In this document: piece by piece, positions 36,062 through 45,138 of the stretch
Layout: every line of letters begins with the position of its first letter
Numbering within the stretch: position 1 is the stretch's first letter
Assembly: GCF_003721515.1 (NCBI RefSeq)
Contig: NZ_RJJD01000023.1
Coordinates: 117,735 to 181,734, forward strand
Direction of reading: 5' to 3'
Length of the DNA stretch: 64,000 nucleotides
Source of the DNA: Rufibacter latericius
GTDB lineage: Bacteria; Bacteroidota; Bacteroidia; Cytophagales; Hymenobacteraceae
Made by a program: the position numbers and the translations under genes
Notes under the pieces: model-generated
What the model saw: only the letters and a program-made list of their open reading frames with translations
The model's database searches: none
What the model was told of the DNA's origin: nothing

Positions 36062-39000
36062 TTACACAAGGGCTGGTTGCCCGTGATGTTCTTTCTTGCC
36101 TTCCAGTTCAGCGGTTTCGCGCTCTAGTTCCTCGGCGGTTTTGTCAATCAAGATGATCTCGGTCTGCTTGTCCCAGCCAAACTTAGCCAGGATGCGGTCG
36201 AAACCATAGTAGATGATAGGTACCACAATCAGGGTCAGGAACATGGAGGAACTCAGACCCCCGATCAAGGCCCAGGCCAGGCCGTTCTTGGTCGCGGCTA
36301 CTGATCCGCCCGCTAACGCAATCGGCAACATACCGATCACCATCGCCAGGGTCGTCATCAGGATAGGTCGGAAACGGATTCTAACGGCTTCCAGCAAGGC
36401 GTCTTTCACGTGGTGTCCTTCTTTCTTCATCTGGTTCGTGAAGTCCACCACCATGATGGCGTTCTTGGCTACCAGACCAATCATCATGATGATACCCAGG
36501 ATGGAGAAGATGCTCAGTGACTGGGCGGCCAAGGCCAGGGCTAATAAGGCCCCGATGATCGCCAACGGAATAGAGAACAATACCACCAATGGGTACACAT
36601 ACGAGTCATACAAGGCCACCATGATCAGGTACACGAAGATTATAGAAGCCAGCAAGGCAATCCCCAACGTACCGAAACCTTCGCTCTGGTTTTTCAGGTC
36701 TCCGGCGTAGTCAATGGTCACTCCGTTCGGCACTTTCACCTCGGCCATCTTGGCCTGGATATCAGCACCCACGGAACCAGACGGACGCCCGATTACCTGT
36801 GAGTTCACGTTCAAAGACGTCACGCGGTTGGTACGCTCTAACTGTGATGGACCCGTAGACTGCTTCACATCGGCGAACTGACCCAAACGAACTACCTTGC
36901 CCTGGTTGTTGATGAAGGAAAGGTTGGCGATATCGGTTACGTTGCGGCGGTCAAACTCATCCAAACGGATGTTGATGTCGTAGTCCTCGGTACCGGAGCG
37001 GAAGGTAGCGTCTGTGTTACCGGAGAACGCCATTTGCATACCGGCACCCACACTTTCCAGGGACATGCCTACGCTCGCCATCTTGTCACGGTCCACAATC
37101 ACTTCAATCTCAGGGTTACCGCCTTCTACAGACACTTCCACGTCCACGGTTCCTTCCACGCCTTCCACCACGTTGGTGACGCGTTTAGAGAAAGCAATTA
37201 AGGTATCCAGGTTAGAACCCGAGAGCACTACTTGGATAGGCGCCTGAGCGTTCCCCACCAGACCCACCGGTACAGGGGAAACCTCTACGTTTGGTAATCT
37301 GCTTTCAATATCGGCTTTGGCCTGCCGGCTGAATTGCTGCGTACTGAACGCCCGCTCTTTCACATCCACCAAGGCTACTGATAATTCAGACTGATAAGCA
37401 GAGGTTTGACCTTGCTGGGAAGAAGCCGTGGTACCTACGGTGGTAAACACGCGCTTCACTTCCGGGATAGTGCGCAGGTATTCTTCCACCTGTTTCGTGG
37501 CGAAGTTGGTTTGCTCCACGGTTGAGTTTTTCGGCAATTCAAGCTGTAAGCTCACCTCGCCACGGTCACCCGCCGGGATAAACTCAGAACCGATAAAGCC
37601 AAACGGCACCAGCATAAACGAGGCAATCAACAACAGGAAGGTTACGCCTAGCGTGATAAACTTATGGTTGAATGCCCACTTCAGCGTATCGGTGAAACCT
37701 TCAATGATTCTGTCCAGCAAACGCTCAAACCACAGGATGAACCGCCCGAACATGTTTTTGTCAGACACGTGCTCCAGTTTAGAGAAACGGCTGGCCAGCA
37801 ACGGAATCAGGGTAAAGGCTACGAACAGGGAGATCATGGTCGCAATGGCTACTACCACTGCAAACTGGCGCAAGATGTCAGATACCAGACCAGTTGATAA
37901 GGCAATCGGCACGAATACTACCACAATTACCAGGGTAATGGAGGTAACCGTTGCCATGATTTCTTTGATACCATCGTAAGCCGCCTGGGCTGGGGTTTTT
38001 CCCATCTCCATGTGCCGGTAGATGTTCTCAATCACCACAATGGCGTCATCCACCAGAATACCCACCACCAGCGAAAGAGCCAGCAGAGACATCAGGTTCA
38101 ACGAGTAGCCCAACAGGAACATGGCAATAAAGGTAGCTACCAAGGAGGCCGGGATAGACACCATTACAATCACGGCATTACGCAGCGAGTGCAGGAACAG
38201 CAGCATTACCACGGCAACCAGCACAACGGCAATCACCAAGTCATGGATCACGGAGTCAGCGGCCTCTAACGTAAAGTCAGAGCTATCTGAGGCAATGTTG
38301 AACTTCAGGCCTTCTTTGGCATAGATTTTCTCCAGGTTAGCCAAGGCGGCTTTGGTCTGGGCACTCACCTCTACGGCGTTGGCATCTGACTGCTTCTGGA
38401 TAGTGATCCCCACCGATGCTTTGGAGTTGATACGGCTCAACACGTCCACGTCTTTCTGGGTATCCTGCACTTCGGCTAAGTCAGACAGACGCACGGTACC
38501 ATTCTGGTCCGATTTGATGACCAGGTTACGCAGTTGGTTCAGGTCCTGGTATTTACCGGCCAAACGAAGCTGGGTCTGTCCGTTCTCGTTTTTGATTCTA
38601 CCGGTAGGGAAGTCCAGGTTGGAGTTCCTGATCTTCTGCTGTACCTGCAGGATGGAGATACCGTACGCTTCCAGTTTGTCAGCCTGGATGTTCACTTTGA
38701 TCTCCCGCTCAGAACCACCCAATACCTTGATCTGGGCCATACCTGGCACGCGGGAAAGCTCAGGCTTAATTTTGTTGTCGATCAGGTCGAAGAACTCGGT
38801 GGCAGGCATGTTGGCCGTGGCCCCCATCTTGATGATAGGCAAATCGTCAAAGTCAAACTTGTTCAGGGTAGGAGGATCTGCGTCTTCGGGCAAACGGGCC
38901 AGAATGGCGTTAATCTTCCGCTGGGCATCCTGTAAACTCAAGTCCACGTTGGTTCCCTGGTTCAGCTGAATGGTGATGATAGAGAAACTCTCCAAAGAGG

Positions 39001-39247
39001 TTCCTTTCATCTCCTTCACGTTCTCCAGGGCAGAAAGCGCGTCCTCAATCTCTTTGGTCACCGAGTTCTCCACCTCGTTGGGCGAAGCACCGGGATAAAG
39101 GGTGGTGATCGTCAACACGGGCGGGCTGAACTTAGGCAGCAACTCGTAGTTGAGGGATTTATAGGAAACAACACCTAGCAGGGTCAGGATGGTGAAGACC
39201 ACCACCACTAAGGTTGACCGCTGGATAGATAATTTGGTTATGTTCAT
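36062..39247 (-). CDS. RND multidrug efflux permease (HAE1, AcrB-like)
   Basis: A 1061-residue inner-membrane pump with the complete AcrB plan: helix 1 at the N-terminus, two large periplasmic porter/docking regions (residues about 35-330 and 560-870), and two blocks of helices. The proton relay motif in helix 4 is visible as GILVDDAIVVIENIYRHME (adjacent Asp pair), and motif A regions such as SIPASLVATF and GLVAKNAIMVVDF are intact. It should export hydrophobic drugs or metabolites with the adaptor and outer-membrane channel encoded just upstream. It is the last gene of the operon; full length. Confidence 0.94.
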   Translation of the reverse strand: MNITKLSIQRSTLVVVVFTILTLLGVVSYKSLNYELLPKFSPPVLTITTLYPGASPNEVENSVTKEIEDALSALENVKEMKGTSLESFSIITIQLNQGTNVDLSLQDAQRKINAILARLPEDADPPTLNKFDFDDLPIIKMGATANMPATEFFDLIDNKIKPELSRVPGMAQIKVLGGSEREIKVNIQADKLEAYGISILQVQQKIRNSNLDFPTGRIKNENGQTQLRLAGKYQDLNQLRNLVIKSDQNGTVRLSDLAEVQDTQKDVDVLSRINSKASVGITIQKQSDANAVEVSAQTKAALANLEKIYAKEGLKFNIASDSSDFTLEAADSVIHDLVIAVVLVAVVMLLFLHSLRNAVIVMVSIPASLVATFIAMFLLGYSLNLMSLLALSLVVGILVDDAIVVIENIYRHMEMGKTPAQAAYDGIKEIMATVTSITLVIVVVFVPIALSTGLVSDILRQFAVVVAIATMISLFVAFTLIPLLASRFSKLEHVSDKNMFGRFILWFERLLDRIIEGFTDTLKWAFNHKFITLGVTFLLLIASFMLVPFGFIGSEFIPAGDRGEVSLQLELPKNSTVEQTNFATKQVEEYLRTIPEVKRVFTTVGTTASSQQGQTSAYQSELSVALVDVKERAFSTQQFSRQAKADIESRLPNVEVSPVPVGLVGNAQAPIQVVLSGSNLDTLIAFSKRVTNVVEGVEGTVDVEVSVEGGNPEIEVIVDRDKMASVGMSLESVGAGMQMAFSGNTDATFRSGTEDYDINIRLDEFDRRNVTDIANLSFINNQGKVVRLGQFADVKQSTGPSQLERTNRVTSLNVNSQVIGRPSGSVGADIQAKMAEVKVPNGVTIDYAGDLKNQSEGFGTLGIALLASIIFVYLIMVALYDSYVYPLVVLFSIPLAIIGALLALALAAQSLSIFSILGIIMMIGLVAKNAIMVVDFTNQMKKEGHHVKDALLEAVRIRFRPILMTTLAMVIGMLPIALAGGSVAATKNGLAWALIGGLSSSMFLTLIVVPIIYYGFDRILAKFGWDKQTEIILIDKTAEELERETAELEGKKEHHGQPALV

Positions 39248-39284
39248 GTTCTAAACTTCTTCTGTAAAAAGAAAAGCGAATTGA

Positions 39285-40346
39285 TTACTTAAGGGCAGTT
39301 ACCTGGATGCCTTCGCGCAGGTTGATCTGACCACTGCGTACCACTTTCTCACCTGGCTGTACGCCCTCCAGGATTTCAACCTGATCTTGGGTCACAATAC
39401 CCACTTTCACTTTTCTGAGGTTGGCTTTGTTGTCGTTCACCACGTACACGCTTGGATCCTGGATGCTACCCACAATGGCTTCACGCGGTAACAGCAGAGC
39501 GTCGCGCTGGGCGTTCACCGGGAAGAAAGCCGTGCCGTACATACCAGCCCGCAGGTTGTTGTTGGCGGTGTTTTTCACTTCAATCTCCACGTCAAACTTC
39601 AGGCTGGCGTCAGCGGATGCTCCGATGGCGGTCACCGTACCTTCGTATTCCTGGGCACCGCCGGCATTGGCAGTCACCTTCACTTTCTGGCCACGGTTGA
39701 TGAGCAACACTTCCGCCTCAGACACCTTCACGTTCAGTTTCAGGCGGTCAACGTTCACGATGTCATACATTCTGGTGCCGGCATTGGCGTTCAGGTAAGA
39801 ACCTACCTCAATGTACATTTCGTTGATCTCGCCGTTGATGGGCGAAGTCACACGGGTATTGGATTGGTTCTGGCGGGCGGCTACTAACTGCGCGCGGGTG
39901 GCGTTCACGTTGATCTGGGCATCTTCTAACTGGCGCTTGGTCACGGCGTCACCGGCAATCAGGTTTTTCATGCGCTCTAGGTCTTTCTGGGCCTTCTGGT
40001 AGTTGGCTTGGGCAGTGGCCAGGTTGGCGCTCATGGTATTGTCCTCTACCTGGATCAGCAACTCACCGGCACGTACCTTGTCACCTTTGCGTTTGAGTAC
40101 GCGTTGGATCTGGCCGGAAATCTCAGACACCAGCGTAAGGCTCTGCACCGGTTTGAAATTCCCTTGGGCAGTGAAAGACTTATCCAGTTTGGCAGATTGC
40201 GCTTCAGTCAACGTCACCGGAATGGCTTCACTCTTGATCTCGGCCACGGCGGCCTTCTCGGTCATTTCCTTCTTGTTCTTGTTGAGCGTATAAGCTACCG
40301 CGCCTACCAGGACTACAACAACGAGGATATAAATCAGTTTTTTCAT
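39285..40346 (-). CDS. RND efflux periplasmic adaptor (MFP/AcrA-like)
   Basis: A 353-residue membrane fusion protein: N-terminal signal/anchor (LIYILVVVVLVGAVAYTL), split barrel-lipoyl domain (SGQIQRVLKRKGDKVRAGELLIQVED ... TRVTSPINGEINEMYIEVGSYL) around an alpha-hairpin (NLATAQANYQKAQKDLERMKNLI), then the beta-barrel and membrane-proximal domains. It lacks a lipobox cysteine, so it is probably anchored by the N-terminal helix. It lies 37 nt before the permease gene and 24 nt after the TolC-like gene. Confidence 0.93.
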   Translation of the reverse strand: MKKLIYILVVVVLVGAVAYTLNKNKKEMTEKAAVAEIKSEAIPVTLTEAQSAKLDKSFTAQGNFKPVQSLTLVSEISGQIQRVLKRKGDKVRAGELLIQVEDNTMSANLATAQANYQKAQKDLERMKNLIAGDAVTKRQLEDAQINVNATRAQLVAARQNQSNTRVTSPINGEINEMYIEVGSYLNANAGTRMYDIVNVDRLKLNVKVSEAEVLLINRGQKVKVTANAGGAQEYEGTVTAIGASADASLKFDVEIEVKNTANNNLRAGMYGTAFFPVNAQRDALLLPREAIVGSIQDPSVYVVNDNKANLRKVKVGIVTQDQVEILEGVQPGEKVVRSGQINLREGIQVTALK

Positions 40347-40370
40347 TTTAGTGGTTGTACAGAATGGGTG

Positions 40371-41726
40371 TTATTTGATAAGGTTCTTTAATTCGCCGCG
40401 GGCTTTCACGAAGTTGAGCTGCGCGATTTTATACTTCAGGCGTTCGTTGTTTAAATTGGTTTGGGCATCGCGTAAACTCACCTCAGCCTCCAGCAAATCT
40501 GTCAAAGGCGAAAGTCCTTCTTTGTAAAGGTTATTGGTAGTGGTGTACACCTCCTGCGCCAGCTTCACGTTTCGCTCCTGGTTCTCTATGGCCAATTGGC
40601 TCGTGGAGATTTGTTTCACTGCGTTGTCTAAGCCCATCTGGGTGTTGAGCGCCAGGTTCTGCATAGACAATTCTGTTTTCTGCACTTCAATCTGGGCCTG
40701 TTTCACTTGGTTTCTCCGCTGGAAACCATCAAAAATGGGTATGTTCAATCTAACTCCCAGCACAAAGGTGTTAAACCAGGGTTGGTTGGTGTCAAAGAAG
40801 TTAAACTCGCCGCGTTGCGCGTTGTAGATGTATTGTCCGAAGCCCGCCAAAGTAGGGAAGGCCCGGCCTTTGATGTTTTCAACATTGAGGCCATACAGCT
40901 TCTTCTGGGTTTGCAGGGCCTGGTAATCGGACCGCAGTGCCAGAACCTCGTTCACGTTGGTTTCAGCCGGAAGTGCCACATTGGCTAAGGTGGTGGAGTC
41001 TGATATCTCAAATTGCTGGTCTATGGGCATGCCCATGAAGAACTTCAAGGCGTTTTTCTGCTGCTCGTAAGCAGAGGCTAACGTCTGGCGCTGATTTTCC
41101 AGGTTGGTTTTGTTTACCGTAATTCGGTTTACATCTACCTTCTTGGCAAAATCATTCTTGTATTGCAGCATCAGGATCTTCTCCAGCTGCACCAGGCGGT
41201 TGTAGTTGGCCTCAATGGTGTTGAACTGCTCTTTAGTCTGGAGCGCCTGCAAATAAGCCGAGCTCACGTTATAAATCACATCTTCCTGGCTCATCTGGGT
41301 ACGCAGACGATACAAATCACGGGTAGTAGCGGCGGCTTCCAGGCCTACAAAGTAAGACTTACTGAAAATAAGCTGAGAAAGCTCCAACCCTCCAGAGGCA
41401 TTGTACTTCTGACCGAACTTCACGGGGATGTACGTTCCAGGCTGGTTGAAAAACTCACCCGGCAGCAACTGGGTCGCAATGGAAGGCGACACGCTAACCT
41501 GTCCGGTTCCATTCACCTGGGGCAGGCCAGATCCCTTGGTTTCGTTGATCTTGTATCCGGCACTCTGCTCATCTAACTGAGCTTGCTTGATGGAGATATT
41601 GTTGCTGGTGGCAAACTTCAGGGCCTCCTGCAACGATAGCACCTGGCCTTGAGCCGGGGTTTGTGCATAACTGAACCTCACCAAAAATGTAAGGAGAAAG
41701 CTCAGTAATAAATGCTTCTTATTCAC
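40371..41726 (-). CDS. TolC-like outer membrane efflux protein
   Basis: A 451-residue outer-membrane channel with signal peptide (MNKKHLLLSFLLTFLVRFSYA) and two structural repeats of the TolC family, each with long helices (SLQEALKFATSNNISIKQAQLDEQ; ATTNNLYKEGLSPLTDLLEAEVSLRDAQTNLNNERL-like pattern near residue 400). It completes the tripartite pump. The first enzyme-level gene of the operon after the regulator. Confidence 0.92.
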   Translation of the reverse strand: MNKKHLLLSFLLTFLVRFSYAQTPAQGQVLSLQEALKFATSNNISIKQAQLDEQSAGYKINETKGSGLPQVNGTGQVSVSPSIATQLLPGEFFNQPGTYIPVKFGQKYNASGGLELSQLIFSKSYFVGLEAAATTRDLYRLRTQMSQEDVIYNVSSAYLQALQTKEQFNTIEANYNRLVQLEKILMLQYKNDFAKKVDVNRITVNKTNLENQRQTLASAYEQQKNALKFFMGMPIDQQFEISDSTTLANVALPAETNVNEVLALRSDYQALQTQKKLYGLNVENIKGRAFPTLAGFGQYIYNAQRGEFNFFDTNQPWFNTFVLGVRLNIPIFDGFQRRNQVKQAQIEVQKTELSMQNLALNTQMGLDNAVKQISTSQLAIENQERNVKLAQEVYTTTNNLYKEGLSPLTDLLEAEVSLRDAQTNLNNERLKYKIAQLNFVKARGELKNLIK

Positions 41727-41799
41727 GGTTTTACTTTTATTATTTGGTTTTTATATGTATGGTTAGTTCTGAATAAAAAGAACCAATTGGGTAAAAAAA

Positions 41800-42282
41800 T
41801 TATGCTTTTCTTTCCTTAATCCATCTCTGTAAAAGACCTGGTACCTCTTTGGAAAGAAATTCCATGAACTCAATGCGTTCCAGCACCTTTTCATTCATTT
41901 CGGGGTTCTTGTCGCCCCTTAGTTCATTGGCTTGCCTGAGCAATTTGCTGAAACCCAGAATGGACTCCATCTTGTTCACTACCTCATCGTGCCAGTTTTC
42001 CAGCAGCGCCCCAAAATACCGTTTCCGGTCACCAGGGTAGGTAGTATATTCTATCAGGCGCATCTGCTGCAGAAGCTGGAGAGCATTGCTGGTAGCACTT
42101 TTGCTGATGTTCAAGGTCTCCACGATCTCCTCAAAACTAAGGTGCGGCCGGTCTGAGACATAAAGCAAGCCCATGATTCTGCCAGTCACGGGCGGAAAGC
42201 CCTGCTGCTCATGGTAAATGCCCATTTTCTCAATCAGTTTTTTTTGTTCTTGCGTTAACTCTGCCACGGTTGTTCCTCTCAT
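41800..42282 (-). CDS. GbsR/MarR-family repressor of the efflux operon
   Basis: A 160-residue winged-helix protein of the GbsR type: EKMGIYHEQQGFPPVTGRIMGLLYVSDRPHLSFEEIVETLNISKSATSNALQLLQQMRLIEYTTYPGDRKRYFG carries the HTH and wing. The C-terminal helices mediate dimerisation. It is first in the same-strand run with tolC, adaptor and permease (73 nt to the TolC gene), so it most likely represses the pump. A palindrome just upstream is a candidate binding site. Confidence 0.88.
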   Translation of the reverse strand: MRGTTVAELTQEQKKLIEKMGIYHEQQGFPPVTGRIMGLLYVSDRPHLSFEEIVETLNISKSATSNALQLLQQMRLIEYTTYPGDRKRYFGALLENWHDEVVNKMESILGFSKLLRQANELRGDKNPEMNEKVLERIEFMEFLSKEVPGLLQRWIKERKA

Positions 42283-42318
42283 TTGTTTAAGAACAGCACA
42301 AAGGTATTAGTTAGTTTC

Positions 42319-42344
42319 TTTAGTTCATAATTTTGAGAACTAAA
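42319..42344. promoter_or_regulatory. Operator-like palindrome upstream of the GbsR gene
   Basis: TTTAGTTC-N10-GAACTAAA, with a further half-site GAACTATAG at 42362. It lies 37 nt upstream of the regulator ATG, where an autoregulatory site would be expected. Confidence 0.6.
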
Positions 42345-42387
42345 AATTGTGAATATTTTCTGAACTATAGGAAAGGGGTTTTCCGGC

Positions 42388-42422
42388 GTTTAGAGGCTGT
42401 TTATCGAAAAGAATGCCTAAAC
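42388..42422. repeat. 36-bp family repeat copy (35 bp)
   Basis: GTTTAGAGGCTGTTTATC and GAAAAGAATGCCTAAAC. Confidence 0.65.
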
Positions 42423-42586
42423 CATACTAAGCTAATGAGGTAAAAAAAGAAGGAAAACTTCAAGCATCGTTCTCAGCCGCAGTAAGCAGGGGCCTTGGGA
42501 GTGGTCTCCCCGAGGATAGGCTTTCCGCCGAAGGGCAAAGGGTCAAGTCAGGGTAGGAAAGTCGGCTTTCTATAAAAAAGTATCCC

Positions 42587-42621
42587 GTTTAGGCGCTGTT
42601 TTCATTAAACAGCGCCTAAAC
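42587..42621. repeat. 36-bp family repeat copy with 20-bp perfect stem
   Basis: The inner GTTTAGGCGCTGTTT and AAACAGCGCCTAAAC pair perfectly, and the stem continues to 42582-42601/42607-42626. It carries GCGC in place of the family GGCC on both arms: a compensated change. It follows the M28 peptidase stop. Confidence 0.82.
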
Positions 42622-42648
42622 GGGATGAGCCTTCCCAATTGACAAAGC

Positions 42649-44289
42649 TTATTTCTTGTATCGGCCTCCGAAAAAGTCGTTTGCGTTCCAGGAAGGGCGC
42701 TGACTGGCCTGAGCCACTTGGTAGCTGATCAGGAAGTTCAGTTGCACGTAGCGCTTGCCCGCTTCAAAATCAAAGGATTCGTTGAGTTCATCCTGCGGTT
42801 TGTGGTAAAACGCGGCACGCCAAACCTCTACCTGCTTGTTCAGGTTGTTCTGCCCGTCTTTGGTCTTGTTGCCGTATTTGATGTGCAGCGCCGGAATGCC
42901 CTGGCTTACGAAACTGAACTGATCGCTTCTGATGAATCGGTTCTGATCTGGTTCCGGATCAGCCTCTACCGCAATGCCCAGGTGACCAGCAGCCTTGGCC
43001 ACCGGTTGGGCCAGCGACGAATGCTCGGCCCCCAACGCCACCGCAGACAGCAGGGGAGCGATGATGGTAGGCATATCGGTGTTGATGTCGGCAACGATTT
43101 TCTCCTTCGGAACGGTGGGGTACCTGGCGAAGTAGGCTGAGCCCAGCAGGCCCATTTCCTCACCCGTCACCAACACAAACAGCAGCGAGCGTTTTGGTTT
43201 CTGCTTTAATTGGGAGTACACCTTGGCAATCTCCAGCACGCTGGCTACTCCTGAGGCATTGTCATGGGCTCCATTATATATGGAGTCGCCTTTCACGGGT
43301 GTGCTGATGCCCATGTGGTCTAAGTGAGCGCTGTGCACCACGTACTCTTCTTTTAAGGTTGCATCTGAACCTGTGATTTTCCCCGCCACGTTGTAGGAGT
43401 CGAAATCCTGGTAGGTGGAAGTAAACCTAGCCTGCAGTTTGGCCGGAAGGGCAGCAGAGTTAGGGGTACCTTTCTGGAGGTTGGCCACTACCTGGGCAGT
43501 GTCAAGCCCGGCACCTTGCAGCAAAGAATGGAAAGTAGCAGCGTTGATGTAGGAAAACAGTTTGGACTGATCAGACACAAAACTACCCGATGCGGCTACT
43601 TTACCCTCGGCGGTCATCACACTGTTCGCGCCTCTGGATAGATTGGGCAGCATGGCCCGAGGGCTGGCGTTATTGGTCCCAACTACCACACCCACCGCTC
43701 CATGGTTCACCGCATTCTGCAGAATGGTGGAGAAGTGCATGCTGGCAGCGGCAATGGTAGAATGGAAATTCTTGGGCGCTCCCCTCAGAATCACCACCAC
43801 TTTGCCTTTCACGTCCAGGTTGGCATAATCATCATAGCCTACTTCTGGGGCAGTGATGCCATAGCCGGCAAATGCCAGCGGGGCCTCAAGGCTTACCGAA
43901 GGGTTCTGCGGATTAGGGTAGAAAACGAAATCGGTGCCGGGTACCAGGGCTTTCGTACCCTGAGCGGTGGTGAGCGAAAGCGCGGCATCTTTGCCCGTGA
44001 ACGCTTTCCTGATCCTTACCTTTTGCAGGTACGTTCCGTTCTCCCCCCCTGGCTGTACCCCTAGCTTCTTGAATTGGTCCACCACGTAATCCACGGCCAT
44101 CTGGTAACCGGGCGTGCCGGGCAGCCGACCCATCAGTTTATCGTCGGCCAGGTATTGGATGTGGGCTCTGAGAGCCTCGGGTTTTACTTTTTTCAGCTGC
44201 TGGTCCACGTCTTTCTCAAGCGTGAGCGATTGGCCAAACGCAGTACCTGACAAAAGCAGCGCACCAACTAGGAGGGAGTTGAATTTCAT
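42649..44289 (-). CDS. Secreted M28 family zinc peptidase with PA domain
   Basis: A 546-residue aminopeptidase-like protein from the ATG at 44289, which directly precedes the signal peptide MKFNSLLVGALLLSGTAFGQ. Residues about 95-230 contain a protease-associated insert (VKGKVVVILRGAPKNFH, NHGAVGVVVGTNNASPR). The M28 zinc site is visible: VVHSAHLDHMG (His), YNGAHDNASGVASVLEIA (bridging Asp), VLVTGEEMGLLGS (catalytic Glu/Glu) and INTDMP (Asp). It should cleave N-terminal residues from peptides in the periplasm or outside the cell. Stand-alone gene. Confidence 0.9.
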   Translation of the reverse strand: MKFNSLLVGALLLSGTAFGQSLTLEKDVDQQLKKVKPEALRAHIQYLADDKLMGRLPGTPGYQMAVDYVVDQFKKLGVQPGGENGTYLQKVRIRKAFTGKDAALSLTTAQGTKALVPGTDFVFYPNPQNPSVSLEAPLAFAGYGITAPEVGYDDYANLDVKGKVVVILRGAPKNFHSTIAAASMHFSTILQNAVNHGAVGVVVGTNNASPRAMLPNLSRGANSVMTAEGKVAASGSFVSDQSKLFSYINAATFHSLLQGAGLDTAQVVANLQKGTPNSAALPAKLQARFTSTYQDFDSYNVAGKITGSDATLKEEYVVHSAHLDHMGISTPVKGDSIYNGAHDNASGVASVLEIAKVYSQLKQKPKRSLLFVLVTGEEMGLLGSAYFARYPTVPKEKIVADINTDMPTIIAPLLSAVALGAEHSSLAQPVAKAAGHLGIAVEADPEPDQNRFIRSDQFSFVSQGIPALHIKYGNKTKDGQNNLNKQVEVWRAAFYHKPQDELNESFDFEAGKRYVQLNFLISYQVAQASQRPSWNANDFFGGRYKK

Positions 44290-44450
44290 ATAAAGGCAAA
44301 GATTATAAAAAGTGTACCAAGAATCCCTTTGTCCCCGGAAAGGTGCCGGGCCTGGGTTATCCATCGGATCAGGTCGGGAAATTACTAAATTAACGGGAAC
44401 TCGGGAATCAAATACAAAAGCGACTTTTGATTGTCACTCTACTTTGCAAT

Positions 44451-44611
44451 GCACACATACCGTCCCCCTTGAAGGGGGTAGGGGGATGATTTCACGTGCA
44501 GATGAGGCGTTCCCGAGAATCATGCTGTACTTCAACTAGGCTGGAGCAGATGGTTCTTTTGCCTCCCTTGTCATCCCCTGCCCCCTTCAAAGGAAGACGA
44601 TTTGCGTGTGG
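44451..44611. repeat. Imperfect inverted repeat, MITE-like
   Basis: About 40-nt arms at 44451-44490 and 44571-44611, complementary with several mismatches. Each contains the unit CCTTTGAAGGGGGCAGGGG or a close variant next to a CACAC-like end. The 80-nt interior is noncoding. Units of this kind recur in Bacteroidota genomes as I remember them, but I cannot verify that here. Confidence 0.55.
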
Positions 44612-44680
44612 ATTCCATTCTAACTTCAGATTAAGTTCAACAGAGACATCTCCTAATCAAAGTTGTAAGTTCACTATTAT

Positions 44681-44716
44681 GTTTTGGGGTTGTTTTAAGA
44701 AAATCAGCCCTGAAAC
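44681..44716. repeat. 36-bp family repeat copy
   Basis: GTTTTGGGGTTGTTTTAA and GAAAATCAGCCCTGAAAC. Confidence 0.7.
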
Positions 44717-44837
44717 AGAATTTGGTCACTATCCCGAAAGGATTCTCTTGGTCAGGGCCAGTTCCTCACATCAGCATGGCGTTTTACCTTCCTTTTGGAG
44801 AAAACTTCCATAAATCGAAAGGAGGAAAAGCCTCACA

Positions 44838-44870
44838 AAAAAATCCCTGCTCCTAAAGGGGGCAGGGATT
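44838..44870 (-). terminator. Rho-independent terminator of the orphan small-peptide gene
   Basis: On the minus strand AATCCCTGCC pairs with GCAGGGATT and is followed by seven T residues. It starts 76 nt past the peptide stop and supports this locus being a transcribed unit. Confidence 0.85.
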
Positions 44871-44945
44871 AAGGGTATGTTCTTGTAGGAATCTTGGTCA
44901 GTGGATGAAGGCTTCTGTTACTCCCGGCAGGGTGCGCCCCGGTTA

Positions 44946-45059
44946 TTAGCGTGATTGCTGACGAACGGGTACGGGAACCGGCTGCAGGGTAGGACCAGTC
45001 AATCTTGAAATCAACTCTTTCAGTAACGAAGCGATGGAAGAAACTGTGTTGCTAGTCAT
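44946..45059 (-). CDS. 37-aa peptide, orphan paralogue of the ATP-grasp-linked peptide
   Basis: A 37-residue open frame starting MTSNTVSSIASLLKELIS, then RLTGPTLQPVPVPV, ending RQQSR. It aligns without gaps to the 40-residue peptide at 52016 over 32 residues: 24 are identical, the rest mostly conservative (L/V, F/L, D/E, K/R, I/V). Of the 24 identical residues, 16 use different synonymous codons, which is hard to explain unless both are translated and selected. The Cys-rich tail of the other copy is absent. It has its own leader block and a T-run terminator but no modification enzymes beside it. N-terminal amphipathic helix, Pro-rich C-terminus. Function unknown. Confidence 0.82.
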   Translation of the reverse strand: MTSNTVSSIASLLKELISRLTGPTLQPVPVPVRQQSR

Positions 45060-45116
45060 GGGTTTAGATAAAAAATTAGCAGGGTAAAGCACCTTTTTAA
45101 GATACCAGAAGATCAT

Positions 45117-45138
45117 AGAGCCTGTTCTCTCCCTTCTT
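45117..45138 (-). promoter_or_regulatory. Conserved leader block upstream of the 37-aa peptide
   Basis: 22 bases identical to 52218-52239 and in the same orientation, containing the near-palindrome AGAGAACAGGCTCT. A TATAAA lies just upstream in both loci, and further similarity (AAGGTGCT, CCTGC) continues towards the ATG. It could be a promoter/operator or a 5'UTR element. Confidence 0.75.

Larger units (their letters stand above)
42283..42648. other. Intergenic region upstream of the efflux operon
   Basis: 366 bp holding an operator-like palindrome (42319-42344) and two repeat copies (42388, 42587). No gene is supported. Confidence 0.6.
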
